From Pyrocephalus nanus (Eukaryota > Chordata > Aves > Passeriformes > Tyrannidae), in assembly GCA_038380795.1 (NCBI GenBank), contig CM076264.1:11596001-11660000 (forward strand): a stretch of DNA of 64,000 bases. The letters run 5' to 3'. The position numbers and the translations under genes were made by a program. Below are positions 57,538 to 64,000 of this stretch, piece after piece (the first letter of the stretch is position 1; every line of letters starts with the position of its first letter). The notes beneath the pieces were generated by a model. It did no database searches. It saw nothing but the letters and a program-made list of their open reading frames with translations, and was not told where the DNA came from.

Positions 57538-60500
57538 CTTTTTATTCCCTACTTTACCTATCCTCCTCCCCCCTTTTTTTTTTCTCCCTTAAAAAAAGGG
57601 GCGCCGAGCGGTCAGATGTTTCCAGCCTAGCTTTTTATCGCCTTTCCGAGAGAGTCGGGAGCAGGGAGAGGGGCGGAGTTTTCCCCCTCTTCCCTCTGGA
57701 TCCGGGGCTCAGTCTATATGTATTTTTAAATGTAAACACTTGCCGTGCCGGTGCTGGTGCCCGATCGCAGGGAGGGCGGGGGGCGCCCCGGCACTCGGGA
57801 GCCGCTCCCGGCGGGATCGCAACCGGGGCTGCTGGCCCGGAGACGACAGGAGCCGGGGATGCCCCGGGAGCGCTCCCACCGGGGCCGAGGGGGGCTCTGC
57901 CCTTGCTCTCCGCACGGGGAAGAAGGCGGAGGGAGTTGTAAGAGAAGTGCCTGTTTTCCCGAAGTTGTTCCCGCTGTTGCTCGGCAGTGGCTGCGCTCGC
58001 AGGGGCTGCAGCGGAGCGGACACCGCGCTCCTGGCAGGAAAATGGAGCGTGTTTGCTGAGCGGGCAGATTCCGTGACAGGGCACAGCGGAGCTGCGGGGC
58101 CGCCGGGGAGGCTGTCAGGTCACGTAGGAGGGATGGGTGATGCCAGGAGTCATCGCTGCTGGCTGAGCCCTTTCCCATTGGCACCCGGCTCGCTTCGCGG
58201 CATCTGTGTAATTGGGACAAAATGTTGGACCTTCTTTTGTTTTCTTTTTTCTTTTTCCAGTGTTGGTTTGTAGTTTTTGTAGTGTGTTTTTTTTTTTTCT
58301 TTTTTCTTTTTTTTCCCTCGTTTTAAGCAGCTAAACTTTCGGATTCGTTTGAGAATCTGTGAATTACTGGTCTTAACGTGACCATGTTGTTTTCATCTGT
58401 TAGCGATTAGCAGCCACTTCTCGACAAACTGTTACTCTTGTGGACGTGTGTTTTTTTTAAATGCCAGGAAATTGGTGAAATGAGACTCTGTTTAAATTAA
58501 AAAAAAAAATATTTGGGATAGCCCACTCTCTGGTTCCCAATGGCCAGAGTCCTGTTTGTGCGAAGGACACAGGATCAGACTTGAGAAGGGAATGTCCTGA
58601 TGGGAAATAGCAGGGTTCTGCTTCCCTGCTGATTTGGACATGGACTGTATTTTTGGCCAGCTCTCCATGTCTGTTTGTATATTCACAGGATGCCTCTTTA
58701 CCAGTGTGTAGGAATTAGGCATTAATGTTTTTTAAAAGTTTGAAAAAATGTCCCACTCAAACTCTAAATCCTGTACAGTTGTGCTGTCTGTTAATGAATA
58801 GAGTTGTAAGCAAAAGTTTGCCCTCCTAAATCAATCTCATAAATCAGTCCCTGAATATGCCAGCTTTCTTTCTGTGTAGCTGTCCCTTCAGTGTATTTAT
58901 AGCTATGCTTCCATACTGGAATCACACCAGAACCTTTGAGGGCAAAACCCTCACTACAGCATTGGTCAAGTTGTTCCCTGTCTGAAAGAGGTAAATCCTT
59001 AATTTTTACTTGAAAGGGGGACCTGCCTTTTGAGGAGGCAGAGTGATAATATGGCAAGCTTATAAGAGCATGACTTTATCATCTTCACGATAGTTTATCA
59101 TCTTTATGCATTGTAGGCCATAAGGTCATGAGTTTAAATCTTGCACGTTGTTTCGGACTGTTTTCTACTTCTATAAAAGAAAGGCGCTGTTTAGAGAAGG
59201 ACTTCGAGTAAAATTCCTCCTGCTTGTCTGTAGTGCCTGATCATTTGTAGGCTGGAGGTTCACGCTCACTTCAAAGACCTAAAAGTGACCTTGACATTCT
59301 GGTCGCCGTCTTCGAGCAAACAAAAAGTTGACGTCCTTAAGACGATGAACTTTAGCTGAGTGCATTGACTGAAGGGTTGGCCTGTGCTCTCTGTAATTCT
59401 ACGCTTAAGCGAAGGCGCAGGAGAGAGAGAGGGAGCTGTGTTTTTTAAAGCCATATTTTATAGTGGTGATATTTCAAGGGGCTGCACCAGATGAAAAGAT
59501 GGGAAAGTGATTTCAATAGGAAACAGCTTTTCTGCAACGCATACTTTTCACATGTATATATGGAAAATTGTAGCTTCACGCTCTATTAGTTTTTGCATGC
59601 AAGTGTTGGGGCAGACCCAGGTTACCATCTGGGAAGGGAGATAAAAAGTCTGAAATCGCAGTTAAAAATGGTTTCAGTTCTTAGGAAGGGCGTAAAGGAG
59701 CACTTTGAAGCTAGTACGTAGGCATATGTTTCACAGGGACTTCAATTTTTAGTTTGAAACAGTTGGACGTGATATTAAAGCTGGCTTACACTCATTTTGA
59801 GGCTAAAAAAAGAAAAAAATCTCCAGCCAACCCTGTTCTGCAGGTGGAAAAGTCAGATTTCCTTTAATGTATGCCTTAAATGCCCGTGTCTGTTTCCCTT
59901 CTTAAAGGGAGTCCTATTCTCATGCCTCTTTCATGTGCTTTTCATATGAATTAACGTTCTGATAGCCACTGTCACCTGCTGTTGGTTCCCTTGAACTGAT
60001 ATTCAGAACAGTTTGATGGAACAGAGTGGCTACTTCCAGCAGCAGATCTCTGAGGAAAGTACAGGTAACTTATGGTGCCAGCTGGGGGTCCAAGATGGGG
60101 ATGTGGATTTAGAAGAGGAGAAGGGGAAGGGAGCTGGGGCTAAATCCTGCACAGGTCTCCACAGCCTATGCTGTGGTTGCATGAGTACCTGAAAGAACTT
60201 GTTTGTGCAGAGGGATGGAAGAGTGCTGGATTTCACAGCTTCTGCTACCCTCTTGTATGTTTTTCTTTCTTCCATTGTTCCGTTGCCTTCAACTTTGCAA
60301 ACATTTAGTTCTTTACCTTAACCTACTGTACTATTTCTGCTCTGGTTCCCTTTTTTTTTTTTAAGGAGGTAATTGGAAAGCCCATTTCTACCCATCTGTC
60401 CTTTACGAAGTGATAGTAAGCCTTGGCTTCGTGGTTTTCTGCTACATTGCAGTTCTGCTGTGCACGTGCCAGTTAAAATAGCTGATTCTTTGTGGTAGCA

Positions 60501-60768
60501 GCATAGAGGGTTTTTTACTGCCATTGTGCTATGAAACCACCAGATATTTAAACACAGCTGTCCTTGGTAAAGCAAGGGAGAAGAGCTTTAGGGAATGGGA
60601 ATAAGTCTTAAATTCTTTCCTAGAACTACTACACTTTTGTCTGGGGTAGGCTAGGGCTCGGTATGACAACTGGATGTGCTTAAAATCAGGGTCTTAGCAT
60701 TGACGGTTGGTTTATGAAACCAGTTTGTAGAAAGTCTACTGATGTAATATAATAATTCTCAGTATTCT

Positions 60769-61088
60769 GAGGGGATCTCATTAATGCACATAAATATCTT
60801 GAAGGCAGGTGCCAAGGGGATGGTGCCAGACTCTTTTCAGGGCAAGGAGCAATGGCCATAAACTAAAACACGAGAAGTTTCACCTCAACATGAGGAAGAA
60901 CTTATTAACCTTGAGGGTGGTAGAGCAGTGGGACAGGCTGCCCAGGGAGGTTGCGGAGTCTCCCTCTCTGGAGACATTCCAAACCCACCTGGACGTGTCC
61001 TGCGTCACCTGCTCCAGGTGACCCTGCTTTGGCAGGGGGTTTGGACTGGACTATCTCCCTTCCAACCCTAACAATTTGGTCATTCTGG
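60769..61088 (+). mobile_element. CR1 LINE 3' fragment in GAB1 intron 1
   Basis: This is the longest CR1 copy in the window, about 320 bases. It runs from the end of ORF2 (GGGGATCTCATTAATGCACA, CACCTCAACATGAGGAAGAA, GACAGGCTGCCCAGGGAGGT, TCTCTGGAGACATTCCAAAC) through GGTGACCCTGCTTTGGCAGG to the 3' terminal box (GGGTTTGGACTGGACTATCT, CCCTTCCAACCC). A 70-codon open frame at 60809-61021 is the decayed end of CR1 ORF2. Compared with the usual CR1 sequence, a short segment after CTCTTTTCAG is missing (an internal deletion). Confidence 0.93.
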
Positions 61089-64000
61089 TGTGTCCTACTT
61101 AGAGTGAAATACATTTTATTTGATAAAAGGTAAAACTCCATCAAAAATATCCTGCATAGACTAATCACTTTTTGGGGTAAGTTGGTTCATATTTTTCTAT
61201 ACCTAAAGGACTTCCCTGCACTTCTGAGAGTTCCTAAGAAGTTTTTGAAAGTAAATTAGGAATCAATTTTGATGTAATTGTTACTAAAAATCCTGTAGTT
61301 ATTTGACCATTCCTATTGATTGTGCATTTAATTATTTAAAAGCAAAGAGTGTAGAAATGAGAAATAGGCCTGAGCTCCCCAGGACATAAGGAGCACTGAT
61401 GTAATTCAGATGAGGCTACAAATGGTATCTTCTGACTTTCTAATCTTTTCAGTCATAGACAGAGGCTTGAAAAGTGCCAGACTATTAAGGTTACTTATTG
61501 ATGTTTGAAATAGAGGCTCAGACAGTATGGATGCAGAAGTGGAATATTTTGCTGTGGTTTATTTGGCATTTGCTCTTTGGCACTAATCACACAGGTGCCT
61601 CTTCTGTCTTGAGTAATACTTAAATGTGCTAAGATATGTAATGGTGTTATGAAATGTTTTATTCAGCAGAATAGTTGTAATTTGGTACAAGCCGCAGTGC
61701 CTGACAAAGGCTCCTTTTCTGGAAGACACCTGTTTGTGTTAAAGCTTTTTTTTTGTGATCTTTCATCAGCAGAGTGAGCGAATTTAACAATCCGGTTGGT
61801 TTACAGGAGAAAGAAACAAGATGAGCTAGTTTGACATCATTCAGTGTTGTCCCTGTGGAGCTGGGTCAAGTTAAGTTAACTCAAGACAGATGTGTAATCA
61901 AGTACCATTATGTGACATCTTAATATTCTGAATGTGACTGTGCTTGTGCTACTCCAGGAGTTGCTGAAGACCTTGCAGGAATTGGTGTTCATGCAGAAAA
62001 CTTCCCTTCTGGAAGGAAGTCTGTCCCTCCCCTTCTGCTGTGCACTGTTCAGAAAACAGCAGTTTGACTTTTGATCTTTTCAAACATGGGTTAGTAAACC
62101 CCAAAGCATGAAGTTCAAAGCATGACTAAACACAATGTTTTTGTTGATTATAGAAGGAAGTTGCGTTGTTTTGTGTGCCAGCTGAAGATGCTGAAGCAAT
62201 CTCTGGTATACAGGGGGTTGTACCTACCCCCTAAGCTTGCTCTTTGGCTGTCTCACATGAGAGTGTGGAACTCACTGTACAAGTATTTATGATCTTTGAC
62301 AGCACATCAGCAGCTGGTGTTGACTTTGCTGCCAAAGCTACAGCACTGTTAGTGCTTGACCTGTGCTCTGAATCAACTCCCTGGGAATGGTTTCAGTGGG
62401 TAAGAGCGGGCAACAGTGTATAAAACAGATTAAGAAGTCTAATATACGTGTAGCAAGATTACCTTCCACTAGTTATTTTAACATTTATCTAGTATACCAC
62501 ACTGATGGATACTGTTAATTTAAATGTTTCTCAGCTTATATGGTCAGACAGTACCTGGAGTGCTTGGATGCTTTATCTCTTTGGTGTAGATAGGAAAGTC
62601 GGAGGTATAAGGAACAGGAATTGTCCTTTTCCTCTTGAAGTGCAGGTGAACTACTGGACATATGAAATAAGCCTGATATTCTAAATATGGTAAATGATGT
62701 GAACAATTTTTCTTAGCAACTGCTAAATAATAGCCCTTAATTTGGGACCAAGATAGCTGACAAGTGAGGAAATAGTCAACTTCTGACTCTTTGTGATGTT
62801 GAAGGTGGTTCTCAATTGGATGTGTCACAGCTTATGGATATCCTTTCACTATACTTTGTATTTTGATGGGTGTGTTAATAAGATTTGGTGCAGCTAATCA
62901 CAGGGGATTACAGTTCAATGAGGAACTAACAGGGAGCAGGGAAAGGAAGTGGAAAAACAAATTGATGTCTCCCACTTTCTTGATGCTGCATACTGGCTGC
63001 TCCTCCATGAATGCACAAAGTCTTGCAGCATTGAATAATTCAGTATAAGCAACACTTGTACTAAGCAGAGGAAATAATGAAATACCATGAATTTGACTTC
63101 CAATTATAAGCAGATGAGCTTGTTTTGCACCCCTCTTAGTCAGTCATAAGCCCCAAGCAGATGTGTGAAATGTGAATTGGGTGTATTGAAAAAATAATGT
63201 TTTATTGGACAGTTTAGCTTAAAAAAGTGTAGGCCTTGACTGCCAAAATGAGCACCAATTCTGGAAGCCTTGATTGACCAGGTCACTCTTTCAGCTGAGA
63301 GGTAATCCTTCCATTTTCATTGATCCTTTTTGGTATCCAACAATTCTTTATTTAGAGAGAAGAAAGTGACAAACACAGAACTCTCTCAACTGTCCTCTCT
63401 CTTTAAATTTTAAAAATCTTGGAATGATGGTTTGATCAATTTTGAGGAATGGGGGGTTTTTTGTGGTTTTTTTTTGACATAACTTTTGGATCAAGTGATT
63501 GGAATACAATGTAATCTTCTACAGACATTTAGAAAACGTTTATTTCCCATTAAATTTGGTTTATGGCTCTGACAGAAATCTTGGCAAAAAATGAAGGAAC
63601 ATCAGTGATTCAAAATGTAGTAATTTTAAGGGAAAGAATAAACTTGTATATTATAGATGGCTCTGGCTTGGGTGTTTTGTACTTCTTCAGTCTTGCTGTC
63701 ACCTTTTTCTAGTCTAAAAATAGATATCACCAAAATATATTGGGTAAAATATTTTCTTAAATCAAGCAGGGGAGTACAAATGATGAGGTGCAAGGTTTGT
63801 TTTGATGCAGAGCAAATAAATGTGAAGCAAAGATACACCTGCTTATTTTTTTCATCCCCGCTTCTGTAGTGTTGCTGTGACAGACTTCTTGAGACCTTTT
63901 CAAAATGACCTTGAAATTTTCTGTGCTTCAGTGACTAATCAAATGATTGCCAATAGAAGCAATTTCACCTGTTGCAATTTCATTGCAGTATTTCATTAGG

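Larger units (their letters stand above)
56140..58230. promoter_or_regulatory. GAB1: CpG island spanning GAB1 promoter, 5'UTR, exon 1 and start of intron 1
   Basis: The sequence shifts abruptly from AT-rich to strongly GC-rich with very frequent CpG, and drops back after about 58.2 kb. Inside it are several GGGCGG/GGGGCGGGG boxes (for example 56385-56400 and 56451-56460) suited to Sp1/KLF factors. No TATA box was seen near the expected start. This is the standard form of a broad, TATA-less vertebrate promoter, and the annotated GAB1 start codon lies near its centre. A CT repeat (56293-56312) and a G-rich run (56451-56475) lie in the upstream half. The exact transcription start cannot be read from sequence. 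I infer it between about 56450 and 56900. Confidence 0.88.
57258..64000 (+). other. GAB1: GAB1 intron 1 (5' part)
   Basis: The intron starts with the consensus donor GTGAGT and runs past the window. The first kilobase is still CpG island. Then follow a T21 tract, an AT-rich body, a CpG-containing patch at about 59.1-59.4 kb and a CR1 fragment at 60.77-61.09 kb. No second exon of the PH domain was recognised. A long first intron is normal for vertebrate GAB1. Confidence 0.85.

Noticed and set aside
57186..57941. GAB1 frame read on into intron 1 (251 codons)
   Set aside because: After Tyr24 the sequence no longer resembles GAB1 and a perfect GTGAGT donor is present. The rest is intron that happens to stay open.
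60809..61021. 70-codon frame in GAB1 intron 1 as a gene
   Set aside because: It is the decayed end of a CR1 LINE ORF2 and not a host gene.

Overview
The window looks like nuclear DNA from a bird, probably a neoavian or passerine species. It is AT-rich and carries several CR1 LINE 3' ends typical of bird genomes. A nested pair of LTRs in it resembles families I know from songbirds. There is no operon structure, and no RNA gene or CRISPR array was recognised. Only two pieces of protein-coding gene can be supported, both on the + strand: the last coding exon of USP38 (2775-2936) at the left and coding exon 1 of GAB1 (57186-57257) at the right. This agrees with the conserved vertebrate order USP38-GAB1 (chromosome 4 in human and chicken).

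Layout: 1-2774 is the last intron of USP38. It is followed by its terminal exon, a stop at 2934-2936, and a 3'UTR with poly(A) signals at 2994 and 3100. From about 3.1 kb to 55.9 kb lies roughly 53 kb of intergenic DNA with no convincing coding gene. It holds a non-autonomous hAT-like element (8218-8498), CR1 fragments (14846, 28451, 42731), a solo LTR at 29.18-30.16 kb with a second antisense LTR nested inside it, many homopolymer and simple repeats, one GC-rich block (7490-7880), and several CpG-retaining patches that could be regulatory. From 55.9 kb a T36 tract and a TTTG repeat lead into a CpG island (about 56140-58230). The island contains the GAB1 promoter, the GC-rich 5'UTR, exon 1 and the start of intron 1. 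From 57258 to the end is GAB1 intron 1, with another CR1 copy (60769-61088) and a CpG-containing patch near 59.1-59.4 kb.

The two genes are neighbours and not a functional unit. USP38 is a ubiquitin-specific protease. GAB1 is a docking adaptor downstream of receptor tyrosine kinases, and only the first 24 residues of its PH domain region are encoded here. The DNA between them most plausibly holds distal regulation for one or both genes plus old transposons. I did not find a clearly new biological system. The best leads are the hAT-like element, the nested LTRs, the CpG-retaining patches, the uORF layout of the GAB1 leader, and two open frames of unknown meaning. Most long open frames in the GC-rich island and elsewhere appear to be chance frames.
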